Under the pieces are notes generated by a model. The model did not search any database. It was not told where the DNA came from and saw nothing but the letters and a program-made list of their open reading frames with translations. The translations under genes were made by a program, and so were the position numbers. Shown one piece after another: positions 8,172 to 16,705 of a stretch of DNA of 64,000 nucleotides. The DNA is taken from positions 1 through 64,000 of the forward strand of contig JAIEMA010000045.1 in NCBI GenBank assembly GCA_019752535.1, read 5' to 3'. How positions within the stretch are numbered: position 1 is the stretch's first letter; the number at the start of each line of letters is the position of its first letter. This stretch comes from Bacteriovoracaceae bacterium (GTDB lineage: Bacteria > Bdellovibrionota > Bacteriovoracia > Bacteriovoracales > Bacteriovoracaceae).

Positions 8172-9146
8172 ATGGCGCGCGGAGTATATTTAGGAAAGGA
8201 AATCACGATCCCCGGAACGCTAAATATATTCATAGCTTTATCCGCCTATTCTCTTGCGATCCTTTGTTTATATTTTGCGGCCACGTCCAACACCCTTTGG
8301 ACATACTTGATCAGCACACTCTGTTTTTCCTATATTGGCAATACTCTCTTCTCTCTGCTGCATGAAAGTGTCCACCGGGTCTTCCATCCCAACAAAACCT
8401 TAAACGATTTGTTTGGCGTTTTTTCAGCGGCTTTTTTTCCCACTGGTTTCACTCTCCAGCGTGCCTTTCATCTGGGTCATCATCGACGCAACAGAACTGA
8501 TGTTGAAATGTTCGATATGTATTACCCAAGCGATAGTAAACTTCTTAAAAGACTTCAGATGTACACCATCCTCTTGGGCTTTTACTGGACGTCGGCCCCT
8601 ATTGCAGGACTGGCCTACCTCTTCGCTCCTTGGCTTTTAAACATTCCTCTTCTGCGCTCTCCTGATCCACGCATTCAAAGAATGAGTGCCGATGCCATGC
8701 TCTCTGGCATTGAGAAAGTGAATCCTCTTAAAGCGCGAGCGGAACTTCTCTTCACTCTTCTCTTTCATCTCGCCCTTGGCTATTTCATGGGATTAAGTTT
8801 CTGGAAATGGCTCGGATGCTACTGGGCCTTTGCAATCAATTGGGGCTCTCTTCAATACGCTGATCATGCCTGGACCAAGAGAGATATTCGCCACGGGGCT
8901 TGGAATTTAAAAGTGAACCCGATCGTTCATTGGATTTTTCTTCATTATCATCATCACAAATCACACCATGAAAACCCTCAGGTCCCTTGGATTCATCTGC
9001 ATAAATTCGTTGATTTCAAGGAAGAGCGTCCCACTCACTTTTCTATATGGCTTAAGATGTGGAAAGGCCCAACGTTAACGCAAGAATCTTCACCAAAGGC
9101 CCTCGATAAGTCTTTTGAGGACGCATTGTACGAAAGCCCTCAATAA
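8172..9146 (+). CDS. Membrane fatty-acid desaturase, paralogue of the fusion's N-terminal domain
   Basis: 324 residues with His boxes HESVH, HLGHH and HYHHHKSHH, plus shared blocks such as RNRTD-EMFDMYY, WGSLQYADHAW and GAWNLKVNP that are nearly identical to the fused desaturase at 868-2631. It lacks the synthase domain, ending in a ~25-residue polar tail. The ATG is preceded by AAGGA at good spacing. The two copies bracket the cluster in opposite orientation, indicating an old duplication. Probably introduces a double bond or hydroxyl into a lipid chain; regiochemistry cannot be told. Confidence 0.88.
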   Translation: MARGVYLGKEITIPGTLNIFIALSAYSLAILCLYFAATSNTLWTYLISTLCFSYIGNTLFSLLHESVHRVFHPNKTLNDLFGVFSAAFFPTGFTLQRAFHLGHHRRNRTDVEMFDMYYPSDSKLLKRLQMYTILLGFYWTSAPIAGLAYLFAPWLLNIPLLRSPDPRIQRMSADAMLSGIEKVNPLKARAELLFTLLFHLALGYFMGLSFWKWLGCYWAFAINWGSLQYADHAWTKRDIRHGAWNLKVNPIVHWIFLHYHHHKSHHENPQVPWIHLHKFVDFKEERPTHFSIWLKMWKGPTLTQESSPKALDKSFEDALYESPQ

Positions 9147-9208
9147 GAGTGTGAAGATTTTACAAAGCTTCAGGACAGATTCATTGGCGCTCTGGCATTT
9201 TTGCCCTC

Positions 9209-10504
9209 ATGAAAACACTATTGTCACTATGCTTAGTTTTATTCAGCTTTTCTCTTTTTGCCCAAGATAAATACTACGGGGCCAAATCCACAGAAGCTAT
9301 TTTACGCTTTGAAGGAAAAATTGAATTAACTCCGGGTCTCGCGGCAGCTCAAAAAAAAGAAGCCATCGATTCTCAAGTTCAACATTTAATCGGCTATTTT
9401 CAATCTGAAAGTTTCCTAGACGCTTTTCGATTCCCAGGTGTCTTAGGACAAAAATATAAAATTATCTTGAAAGGCCAAAAAATTAAAGGTGACATGGTTG
9501 AAGTGAGCTATCACTTCGAAGGAAAAACCAATTTCCATAGAAGTGTATTTAGAAATGGCCGCAAAACTCAAATCCCACTCAGCCTTCCCTACAACATCGA
9601 TAAAATTTATGAACTCGGAGTCGTGCGTGGAAAGAACTTATGCTCCGATGAACACTATAACTCTGAAGGTGACTTCTTCTATTTCTGGGATCCCGATAAG
9701 GATGAGTGTCCTCTTAAAGGAAACACAACAGATGTCTTGAGAATAAATGGCACACTAGATGAACTAGAAAATACCACTTCTACTTACCCTGAATACGATC
9801 GCCTCTATCAAAAAGATAAAATTAAAGTCGCCGTCTTTATCGGCTACATCGACGGGCCCACCAACCGTGACTCAGGTGCCTACTCTTATAGAGGTCTTAA
9901 AGAGAAATTCACAGATCTTGGATTTGAACTTAAAGAAGAGAAAAAATTATTTCGCCATAGCGGCCAAAGAGTGACTCAAGGAGTGAACTATCTTGCCACT
10001 TTTTCAGGCATGACAAAAACGGCTTTGGGCACAAACAGCGAAATTGAAATTCAATTGATGCTCGCTGAAACAGAAATGGATAACCGCGATTCCACTTTTC
10101 ATAAATATTTAATTGAGGCTTATGAGAACGCTGACATCATCGCTTATGATGGACATTCTGGTCTGGGTGGAAACCTTGATCTGAACTCACTTCCGACAGT
10201 CAATTTTAAGCGCAACTATCAGATCATCTTCTTTAATGGTTGCAGCTCTTATCCTTACTACAATCAAAACTATTTTGCGGCCAAACCAGGCGGCAGTAAA
10301 AATCTTGATATCATCACGGCGGGTCTTCCGACTCTGACATCGACATCAGAAGACAACATGATGGCTTTCCTGACTCCTTTCCTCAAAGGCTATCTCTCAA
10401 GCTGGCAAACCCTGATGAATCGCCTTGAAGCGTCAAATGGTGAAGAGACGACTTATTTGATGGGTGTGAACGGCGATGAGGACAATCAATTCCGTCCGCG
10501 CTGA
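9209..10504 (+). CDS. Secreted caspase/gingipain-like (clan CD-like) protein
   Basis: 431 residues with signal peptide (LLSLCLVLFSFSLFAQ). The C-terminal half has a Rossmann-like beginning (KIKVAVFIGYID) and then a plausible clan CD His/Cys dyad: ADIIAYDGHSG with His316, and QIIFFNGCSS with Cys345. Each follows a hydrophobic strand, as in gingipain and caspase folds, and the 29-residue spacing is gingipain-like. Residues ~20-190 are an unassigned N-terminal domain. This suggests a periplasmic or exported cysteine peptidase, or an inactive relative. No Shine-Dalgarno precedes the ATG. Confidence 0.6.
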   Translation: MKTLLSLCLVLFSFSLFAQDKYYGAKSTEAILRFEGKIELTPGLAAAQKKEAIDSQVQHLIGYFQSESFLDAFRFPGVLGQKYKIILKGQKIKGDMVEVSYHFEGKTNFHRSVFRNGRKTQIPLSLPYNIDKIYELGVVRGKNLCSDEHYNSEGDFFYFWDPDKDECPLKGNTTDVLRINGTLDELENTTSTYPEYDRLYQKDKIKVAVFIGYIDGPTNRDSGAYSYRGLKEKFTDLGFELKEEKKLFRHSGQRVTQGVNYLATFSGMTKTALGTNSEIEIQLMLAETEMDNRDSTFHKYLIEAYENADIIAYDGHSGLGGNLDLNSLPTVNFKRNYQIIFFNGCSSYPYYNQNYFAAKPGGSKNLDIITAGLPTLTSTSEDNMMAFLTPFLKGYLSSWQTLMNRLEASNGEETTYLMGVNGDEDNQFRPR

Positions 10505-10544
10505 AATCGGTCTATAATAATTGAAATTCTATGAAGGAGTTTCA

Positions 10545-11057
10545 ATGAAACCAGCTGGCTTTTGGATTCGTGTTTTAGCGGCCATTATCGACGTCATCAT
10601 CTTTGCTCTTGTGAAAGGAGCGATTAATTTTCTCCTGATGTTTGCGGGCATTGTTAGAGACCTCTCTCCGCAAGAAGAAAAGCTCATTCAAGAGATGGCC
10701 CAGAATGGAGCGACTCCGGCTGAAATCATAGGAGCGACTCTAAGAATTTATTCAGAATCAGGCATGTTCATCACGGGTGGTCTCTTCTTAGTCGCGGGCT
10801 ACGTTGTGACAATTCTCTTTATATCACTTAAGGGCGGCACACCCGGTAAACTCGCGCTTGGACTTCAAGTGAGAGATGTGAAATCAGGAAAAATCCCAAC
10901 GATTTGGAGCGCCTTTCTTCGTGAAGTGGTGGGCAAAGCGTTTCTCTTCCCACTCACCCTTGGCATTGGTCTTGTCATCACGGCCTTCACTGAAAAGAAG
11001 CGCGGAATTCATGATTATGTTTCTGGAACGAGAGTCGTTAAACTTGATGATGAATGA
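10545..11057 (+). CDS. RDD family membrane protein
   Basis: 170 residues from the ATG at 10545, chosen because AAGGAG lies 5 bases upstream. Three membrane helices with the family residues: GFWIRVLAAIIDVIIF (Arg and Asp of helix 1), GGTPGKLALGLQV, and a C-terminal EKKRGIHDYVSGTRVV (Asp). RDD proteins are small inner-membrane proteins of uncertain function, in some cases linked to Na+/H+ exchange. A TATAAT element at ~10513 fits a promoter just upstream, so the gene seems to be transcribed on its own. Confidence 0.85.
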   Translation: MKPAGFWIRVLAAIIDVIIFALVKGAINFLLMFAGIVRDLSPQEEKLIQEMAQNGATPAEIIGATLRIYSESGMFITGGLFLVAGYVVTILFISLKGGTPGKLALGLQVRDVKSGKIPTIWSAFLREVVGKAFLFPLTLGIGLVITAFTEKKRGIHDYVSGTRVVKLDDE

Positions 11058-11059
11058 AT

Positions 11060-11086
11060 AAAAAAAAGGGACCCATACGGGTCCCT
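11060..11086 (-). terminator. Intrinsic terminator for the small basic protein gene
   Basis: A perfect 8-bp stem (AGGGACCC at 11067-11074 with GGGTCCCT at 11079-11086) and a 4-base loop is followed, on the minus strand, by a run of Us (A60-A67 on the plus strand). There is no T tract on the plus side, so it serves the minus-strand gene, although the stem lies just after the RDD gene. Confidence 0.85.
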
Positions 11087-11111
11087 CAAAAATGCAGGTT
11101 GTATTTTTAGA

Positions 11112-11282
11112 TTAAGCTGCTTTCTTCTTATCTTTGTTTTGATAAGCAGTAATATCCACCACATTAGAATTATCTGAAGCTGAGATAGGTGCAAAGCCAC
11201 CTTTCTTTGAAGACATGAGCTTCGCGTGGTTTTGTGCTTTAAGCTCTTTCTTCGTGAGTTTTTTCTTACCTTTATCGCCCAT
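11112..11282 (-). CDS. Small basic conserved-looking protein (56 aa)
   Basis: 56 codons from ATG at 11282, with a strong GGAGGAAATT ribosome site and its own terminator downstream. The product begins MGDKGKKKLTKKELKAQNHAK and ends in KDKKKAA, with a short central hydrophobic/polar patch (GGFAPISASDN). No enzyme motif. The lysine-rich termini suggest a nucleic-acid-associated or ribosome-associated small protein, but that is only a guess. The signals at both ends are what make the gene credible. Confidence 0.75.
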   Translation of the reverse strand: MGDKGKKKLTKKELKAQNHAKLMSSKKGGFAPISASDNSNVVDITAYQNKDKKKAA

Positions 11283-11511
11283 AATTTCCTCCTTCGGAAA
11301 CGTCCCGCATATGTACTGGGGTTTGCCTTACTCTTCGGAATACATTTCCATAAACTTGAGCGGCAACATCAACTATTATAACAACTTTCGGCTTCTCATA
11401 CAAAATCGGTTACTTACAAACGAGCTTATCTCTCTAAGAGGCCGAAATTTCTGACAAAAAATTTTAACGGCCTATAATTTAAACTCACTCCATTAAGCTG
11501 AAGGATTCCAC

Positions 11512-12378
11512 GTGCTCTTTATCTTCCTTGCCACTCTTCTCTCATCTTCACACGCAGCTCTTGAAGCTAAATGGCTTGGAGTCTCTGGAATATCTGTGAC
11601 TGATGGAGAGACCACTGTTCTTTTTGATCCAGTCACAACAAAAGCCAATATGTTTCATTGGATTTTGAATTCAGTCATGAACCCGGATAAAGAGGAAGTA
11701 AAAGCAGCTCTGAAACGATGGAACATCTCTAAGGCCGATGGCATCTTAATTAGTCACACTCACTTCGATCATGCCTCTGACGTCGGTCGAGTGGCAGAGC
11801 TGACTGGTGCCACAGTTTATGGCGGAGAATCACTTAAACGAGTGGCGACATTTCAATACCCCGCTGTGAATTTTAAATATGTAAAAAATAAAGAACCTAT
11901 TCAAGTGGGTAAATTCAAAGTCACTTCATTTTTGCGAGGACATGCTCCCATTATTCATCTACTCAATTGGCATTTTCTTCAAGGTGAAGTGCCAAAAGAT
12001 TTTAAGGGAAATTTCTATGATTATTATGATGGTGACGCCTGGGGATTTTATATTGAACATCCCGAAGGCAATGTACTCATCGATCAAGGCAGCCATTATA
12101 ACGATTACTATAAAGAGTTAGCTGGCAAGGTCACAGCTTTCTTTATGGGAGTCGCGAATAAGAAGAGTCTTGAGTCACTTGTGAATGAAAACATTGGAAC
12201 CATTAAACCAAAAATCGTCATCCCTTTGCATTTCGATATCTTCTTTCTCCCCTTTGAAGCCCCAGCCTCATGGCACATGCCGGGAACAAATGTTGAAGCC
12301 GTTAAAGAGAAAACGGAAAGTACATTTAAAGAGATTAAGTTTCACATCCCTACTATTGGTGAAGCGATTGCACTTTAA
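11512..12378 (+). CDS. Secreted metallo-beta-lactamase-fold hydrolase (UlaG/NAPE-PLD type)
   Basis: 288 residues, GTG start with AAGGA upstream and a TATAAT near 11467. A short signal peptide precedes AKWLGVSGISVTDGETTVLFDP, typical of the UlaG/NAPE-PLD branch. The metal motif is HTHFDHASD, followed by a later His in RGHAP, an Asp in LIDQGSH and a C-terminal PLHFD. Relatives cleave phosphodiesters or lactones; NAPE-PLD-like members act on N-acylphosphatidylethanolamine. The last 26 bases overlap the convergent cysteine synthase gene. Confidence 0.82.
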   Translation: MLFIFLATLLSSSHAALEAKWLGVSGISVTDGETTVLFDPVTTKANMFHWILNSVMNPDKEEVKAALKRWNISKADGILISHTHFDHASDVGRVAELTGATVYGGESLKRVATFQYPAVNFKYVKNKEPIQVGKFKVTSFLRGHAPIIHLLNWHFLQGEVPKDFKGNFYDYYDGDAWGFYIEHPEGNVLIDQGSHYNDYYKELAGKVTAFFMGVANKKSLESLVNENIGTIKPKIVIPLHFDIFFLPFEAPASWHMPGTNVEAVKEKTESTFKEIKFHIPTIGEAIAL

Positions 12379-13312
12379 GGTTTTTTGAATCAAGAAATTC
12401 TGAATTAAAAACTTTGGAAGCGTATCTCATCGCTGAATCACAGAGCACCGTCACAATATTGAGCCCTTTACCTTTGTGTTGTAATGCGTATTCATAAGCC
12501 GCATACACATTTAAAGCAGCCGATGTTCCCACGAGTAATCCATCATGCTGAGCGAGGTGATGAAGCATAGTGAGCATTTGTTGATCATCAATCTGAACAG
12601 CTTCATCGATCTTGGCTTGTTTAAAATTTTCAGTCACTCGCATAATGCCAATGCCTTCAGTAATCGAGCTGCCTGTGGATTTCATCTCTCCTGATTTAAA
12701 ATAGGAGTAGAGTCCTGAGCCCATGGGATCAATGAGTCGAGTGTGAATCTTGGGATTTTTCTCTTTTAAAAAACGAGTCACTCCCCCAATCGTGCCTCCC
12801 GTTCCAGCGGCACACATGAACGCATCGACTTTATGCTGAGTCTGCTCCCAGATCTCAGGCCCTGTGGTGTGATAATGAATATCAGCGTTAGCGGTGTTCT
12901 CGAACTGATTGGCCCAAAAAGCGCCTCGCTCTTCGGCGATTCGTTTAGCGGTATGATAGAAATGCGCCTGATTAGCGAACGGACAAGGAGGAACAGTGAT
13001 GAGTTCCACTCCTAAGGCCTTGAGTGTAAGGTATTTCTCTTGGGCCTGATTGTCTGGCATGACAATCACACATTTGTAGCCGCGTTGAGCGGCAAAAGTC
13101 GCAAGGCCAATTCCCGTGTTGCCGGCCGTGCCTTCAACGATCACTCCGCCTTTTTTCAGTGATCCGTTTTTCTCTGCTGCTTCAATCATGCCGTAAGCCG
13201 CTCGATCTTTGACAGAGCCTCCAATATGGAGGAATTCGGCTTTACCAAAAATATGACATCCCGTGATTTTCGAGAGGGATTCAATTTTAATCAGTGGAGT
13301 TTTAAGCAACAT
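12353..13312 (-). CDS. cysK: Cysteine synthase-family PLP enzyme
   Basis: 319 residues of the fold type II family. The PLP lysine is in GGSVKDRAA, the substrate loop is EGTAGNTGIGLA, and the phosphate-binding glycine loop is AAGTGGTIGG. It makes cysteine from O-acetylserine and sulfide, or a related beta-replacement product. The context EFLHIGGSVKDR differs from the usual NPGGSxKDR, so a cystathionine or other beta-synthase activity is possible. It overlaps the AEC permease gene by 11 bases and probably forms an operon with it and serA. Confidence 0.82.
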   Translation of the reverse strand: MLLKTPLIKIESLSKITGCHIFGKAEFLHIGGSVKDRAAYGMIEAAEKNGSLKKGGVIVEGTAGNTGIGLATFAAQRGYKCVIVMPDNQAQEKYLTLKALGVELITVPPCPFANQAHFYHTAKRIAEERGAFWANQFENTANADIHYHTTGPEIWEQTQHKVDAFMCAAGTGGTIGGVTRFLKEKNPKIHTRLIDPMGSGLYSYFKSGEMKSTGSSITEGIGIMRVTENFKQAKIDEAVQIDDQQMLTMLHHLAQHDGLLVGTSAALNVYAAYEYALQHKGKGLNIVTVLCDSAMRYASKVFNSEFLDSKNLKVQSLHQ

Positions 13313-14243
13313 AATAAATTCCTAAAATGGCATCCCATAAGGGGACACTCAGAAGAGAGATTGGAATACTGAGACCGACCATCAGATTAGCGAGCTCTTC
13401 ATCTAAACCAAATTCAGAAGCCACGACAGCAGAAGTAATCATCGTCGCCATGGCCGCTTCAAGAATCGTAATCCTCGTCATAAAGCTCAGCTCGCCAATA
13501 ATAAAAACATAGAAAATAAAAAAGATGAGAGGAGCGAGAAGAAGTTTATAAGACAAGCCGATCAAAAGCGATTTCCAATAGCGCTTGAGAATCGCCTGAT
13601 TGAGTTTCAGCTGAAAGCCCACGGCGACTAAAGCCAGAGGGACAAGTGTTGAAGCTAAACGCTGAAGAACTTCTTGAGCGACACCGGAGAAGCGAAACTG
13701 AAAGAGTGAGAGGATCAAGGCCATTGAGAGTGCGATAAAAGGGGGGAAGGTTAATATTTGCTTTAAAGGTGTTCGCCTTGTGCCATCTTTTGAGTGACCA
13801 CGAAGGCTTGCCACCATGAGACCCAAAGTCGAGAGCACAAGAAATGAGCCCAGCTGATCAATTAAGACGCCCCACTGTACCGCGAGCTCTCCGTGCAAAG
13901 CCTCAAGAAGAGGAAAGCCCACAAAGGATGTATTGCCTAATCCTGCCGTGAGAGTGAGGGCACCTACGCGTGAGGATGACCATTGATAGCGTTTGCCAAG
14001 AAGATGAAAAAATCCCCAAGAGCCTAAAAATAAAATCCAGGCCATGGAGATGGGAATAATAAGTTCCACTCCCAAACTCACTCGGGCCATGAGCTCTGTG
14101 AGTTGCAGCAAAACCATCGCAGGCATTGAGACAAAAATGATAAAACTATTAAGGCTGTGGGCCGTGTTTGTAGGAAAGCGACCTGTCCTCTTTAAAAGTG
14201 CTCCGATGAGCATACATATAAAGATCAAAACAAAATTAGACAA
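13302..14243 (-). CDS. AEC-family permease (auxin efflux carrier-like)
   Basis: 313 residues with about ten membrane helices and the inverted five-helix repeat of AEC/BASS-type carriers (GNTSFVGFPLLEALHG is the characteristic first unwound helix). The start is TTG, one base after the serA stop and preceded by GGTGAG; the next ATG would cut the first helix. Bacterial relatives transport malate or malonate, or export amino acids. Being between serA and a cysteine synthase hints at an amino-acid or organic-acid exporter. Confidence 0.78.
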   Translation of the reverse strand: MSNFVLIFICMLIGALLKRTGRFPTNTAHSLNSFIIFVSMPAMVLLQLTELMARVSLGVELIIPISMAWILFLGSWGFFHLLGKRYQWSSSRVGALTLTAGLGNTSFVGFPLLEALHGELAVQWGVLIDQLGSFLVLSTLGLMVASLRGHSKDGTRRTPLKQILTFPPFIALSMALILSLFQFRFSGVAQEVLQRLASTLVPLALVAVGFQLKLNQAILKRYWKSLLIGLSYKLLLAPLIFFIFYVFIIGELSFMTRITILEAAMATMITSAVVASEFGLDEELANLMVGLSIPISLLSVPLWDAILGIYYVA

Positions 14244-14244
14244 T

Positions 14245-15450
14245 CTAGCTCACCACTCGGGTGCGAATAGAGCGTGAGATTTTGCTAATTTCATCAGCAA
14301 GTGCATGAGCTTGCTTGGCGTGAACATCCATCACCAGATAGCCAATCTTATCATCTGTAGAGAGATACTGCCCTTCGATGTTGGCCCCAGCTTTGGAGAT
14401 GATACCGTTAATCTCACCAAGCACTCCGGGCTCGTTTCTATGAACATTAATAATGCGGGAAGTTCCGGCCTTCATGGAAAGTTCGACATTCGGAAAGTTC
14501 ACAGCGCCCGCACTTGAGCCAATTTTAAGGAACCGTCTAAAACTTTCGGCGACTTCATAGCCGATCGCCTCTTGCGCTTCTTCAGTTGAGCCCCCGATGT
14601 GCGGAGTTAAAATCACATTCGACAAGCCTTGCAGAGGAGAAGTGAATTTTTCTTTGTTCGAAGCCGGCTCTTCAGGGAAGACATCAATCGCACAGCCTGC
14701 AATTTTCTTCTCTTTAAGAGCAATGACGAGATCATTAATCTCAACCACTGTCCCTCGAGAGGCATTGATGAGATAAGAGCCCTTCTTCATGTGAGAGATT
14801 TCTTTCTTTCCGATAAGACCTTTGGTCTCTTGGCTCTCTGGAACGTGCAACGTCACAAAATCTGAAGCTTCAAGAAGACTCTCAAGAGTCGGCATCATAC
14901 GGGCATTGCCCATCGGAAGTTTTTTCACGACATCATAAAACATCACACTCAATCCCATCGCTTCAGCGAGCACACTCACTTGACTGCCAATGTGCCCATA
15001 GCCCACGATGCCTAAAGTTTTTCCTCTCACTTCACGTGAGCCTTCAGCTGATTTTACCCACTGGCCTAAATGGGCCTGAGTGTTGCGATCACCGAGTTGT
15101 CGGGAGAGAGAAATCATTTCGGCGATCACCAGTTCCGCTACACTTCGAGTGTTGGAGTGAGGAGCATTAAAGACTGCGACCCCACTTTGGCGAGCGACAT
15201 CGAGATCGACTTGATTGGTGCCGATACAAAAACATCCTACAGAAATTAGATTCGGTGATTGTTTTAAAACATGAGAGGTAATTTGCGTTTTAGAGCGAAT
15301 TCCTAAAACATCATATTTTTTTAAAAGCGTGATGAGCTCTGCTTCATCGGGAGCGTGAGAAATAAGATCCACCTCAAAGCCCTCGCTCTCAAGCGACTTC
15401 TTAGCCACTGGGTGAATGTTTTCAACGAGTAAAATGCGCGGTTTTGTCAT
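14245..15450 (-). CDS. serA: D-3-phosphoglycerate dehydrogenase
   Basis: 401 residues, the length of the E. coli-type enzyme. NAD-binding GYGHIGSQ near residue 160, catalytic Arg in LINASRG, Glu in the PEEP region and His in TPHIGGST. A C-terminal ACT domain (IINVHRNEPGVLGEINGIIS) gives serine feedback control. It performs the first step of serine synthesis, which feeds the downstream cysteine synthase gene. A 10-bp palindrome (TCACTAGTGA, 15475-15484) lies in the divergent upstream region. Confidence 0.95.
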   Translation of the reverse strand: MTKPRILLVENIHPVAKKSLESEGFEVDLISHAPDEAELITLLKKYDVLGIRSKTQITSHVLKQSPNLISVGCFCIGTNQVDLDVARQSGVAVFNAPHSNTRSVAELVIAEMISLSRQLGDRNTQAHLGQWVKSAEGSREVRGKTLGIVGYGHIGSQVSVLAEAMGLSVMFYDVVKKLPMGNARMMPTLESLLEASDFVTLHVPESQETKGLIGKKEISHMKKGSYLINASRGTVVEINDLVIALKEKKIAGCAIDVFPEEPASNKEKFTSPLQGLSNVILTPHIGGSTEEAQEAIGYEVAESFRRFLKIGSSAGAVNFPNVELSMKAGTSRIINVHRNEPGVLGEINGIISKAGANIEGQYLSTDDKIGYLVMDVHAKQAHALADEISKISRSIRTRVVS

Positions 15451-15474
15451 AAAAGCTCCCTCGACAGTATTTTG

Positions 15475-15484
15475 TCACTAGTGA
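15475..15484. promoter_or_regulatory. Palindrome between serA and the thioesterase gene
   Basis: TCACTAGTGA is a perfect 10-bp palindrome in the 76-base divergent region. It sits 25 bases before serA and just ahead of a candidate promoter for the plus-strand gene (TTGGCG at 15491, TATGCT at 15514, 17-base spacer). It could be a binding site, but a palindrome of this length may also arise by chance. Confidence 0.3.
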
Positions 15485-15526
15485 GTTTTCTTGGCGAGAG
15501 TGGTTTAAAGAGATATGCTTTTTTCC

Positions 15527-15943
15527 ATGAAAATACGCGTTATTGATATCAATGAAATGAAAGCCCCCCCAACCTTGCTCGATTCACTCGGGATTAAAAT
15601 CACACGCATCACTGAAGACTTCATTGAGGGCACGATGCCAGTCGATGGGCGCACCCATCAGCCCTATGGTCTGCTTCACGGAGGCGCCTCAGTGGCCCTC
15701 GCAGAAACCTTAGGCAGCATAGGCGCTAATCTTTGCGTCGATCCAAAGACTCATTACTGTGTGGGTCTTGATATCAACGCCAATCACATCTCTGGTGTGC
15801 GGTCTGGTCTAGTCACGGGTGTCGCTAAACCGATTCACGTCGGTCGCAGCACCCAAGTTTGGGATATTCGAATCACAAGTGCAGAAGGGAAATTGGTTTG
15901 CGTCTCAAGACTCACGATGGCCGTTGTGGCGATTAAGGCTTGA
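15527..15943 (+). CDS. Hotdog-fold thioesterase (PaaI/MenI-like)
   Basis: 138 residues. GLLHGGASVALAETLGSIGA carries the PaaI-type HGG and catalytic Glu; VGLDINANHI and GRSTQVWDIRI complete the fold. It hydrolyses acyl-CoA thioesters. I choose the ATG at 15527 because the earlier in-frame ATG (15515) lies inside a likely -10 box (TATGCT, 15514-15519) that sits 7 bases before 15527, suggesting a leaderless mRNA; the longer form would add four residues. The 3' end overlaps the convergent MaoC-like gene by 11 bases. Confidence 0.85.
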   Translation: MKIRVIDINEMKAPPTLLDSLGIKITRITEDFIEGTMPVDGRTHQPYGLLHGGASVALAETLGSIGANLCVDPKTHYCVGLDINANHISGVRSGLVTGVAKPIHVGRSTQVWDIRITSAEGKLVCVSRLTMAVVAIKA

Positions 15944-16385
15944 GTTCCACTATTTGAATCGTCGCCATTTCAGCGAGCTCTTCATTGGTCTGAGCATTCA
16001 TGATGATATTTTTAAGTTTTACAATTCCATGTTTTGGAAATCGTCCGGAGCGTCTGAGCTCCGTCACATGACTCTCCATCTTAAGCGTCATGCCTGGAAG
16101 TGTGGGTCGCTTCCAGCGAATATGCTCAACGCCAAGACCGATCATGCCACCCGCAAACTGATGCTCACCCGTCACAAGTAAGCGCATGCCAATGGAAGCT
16201 GTCTGCCAGCCGCTCGCCACATGTTGACCAAAGAAGCTCTCGGCTGCTTTTTCAGGTTTGGTGTGAAAATACTGAGGATCATAGCTTTGAGCAAACGAGA
16301 TGATTTCTTCTTTTGAGAGGAGATAGTCAGGACCCTTGAAAATTTGCCCGACATTTAAATCTTCAAAATAGCGAATTAGCGACAT
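15933..16385 (-). CDS. MaoC-like acyl dehydratase
   Basis: 150 residues from the ATG at 16385 (three more with an upstream GTG or ATG). RYFEDLNVGQIF at the N-terminus and the hydratase motif DPQYFHTKPEKA identify a single-hotdog MaoC/R-hydratase, which dehydrates or hydrates 3-hydroxyacyl or enoyl-CoA. GQHVASGWQTASIGMRL is the typical second half. It overlaps the small secreted protein gene by 10 bases and probably shares its transcript. Confidence 0.83.
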   Translation of the reverse strand: MSLIRYFEDLNVGQIFKGPDYLLSKEEIISFAQSYDPQYFHTKPEKAAESFFGQHVASGWQTASIGMRLLVTGEHQFAGGMIGLGVEHIRWKRPTLPGMTLKMESHVTELRRSGRFPKHGIVKLKNIIMNAQTNEELAEMATIQIVELKP

Positions 16386-16705
16386 GACCCACAAGTCACT
16401 TTGGGAAGGTAGTCCCCTTTCACGCAGGCCTTCCCAGGAAAAGGAAAACAGTGATGAAGCTCTTTTTGAACTTCATCACAATCAGGTTCCTCAAGCAGGA
16501 CGCTCATTACTCGTTGACCTTTCATATTCTCATGAAATTGATGAACGAAACTTTGGCAGTCTAGCTCGAGAGTTATAGCGGGATTTTTTGTTTTCATCGT
16601 CCAGGCCCAATCCATACCAGTCATTTTTTTGATTTGAATGGCTTCAAACGGACCCCAAGCAAAGGCATAAATTGGAAAAACCAGAAGGAATAAAAGGATG
16701 CGCAT
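16376..16705 (-). CDS. Small secreted cysteine-containing protein
   Basis: 109 residues with signal peptide (ILLFLLVFPIYAFA). The mature part holds six cysteines (ELDCQSF, EPDCDE, HHCF, KACVKG, VTCGSC), compatible with disulfides in the periplasm. No family recognised. The gene shares a transcript with the MaoC-like protein, but a functional link is not apparent. Confidence 0.6.
   Translation of the reverse strand: MRILLFLLVFPIYAFAWGPFEAIQIKKMTGMDWAWTMKTKNPAITLELDCQSFVHQFHENMKGQRVMSVLLEEPDCDEVQKELHHCFPFPGKACVKGDYLPKVTCGSCR

Noticed and set aside
15515-15526. ATG at 15515 as start of the thioesterase.
   Set aside because: It lies within a probable -10 box, and the purine-rich stretch before it is too close for a ribosome site; 15527 is preferred, though not proven.
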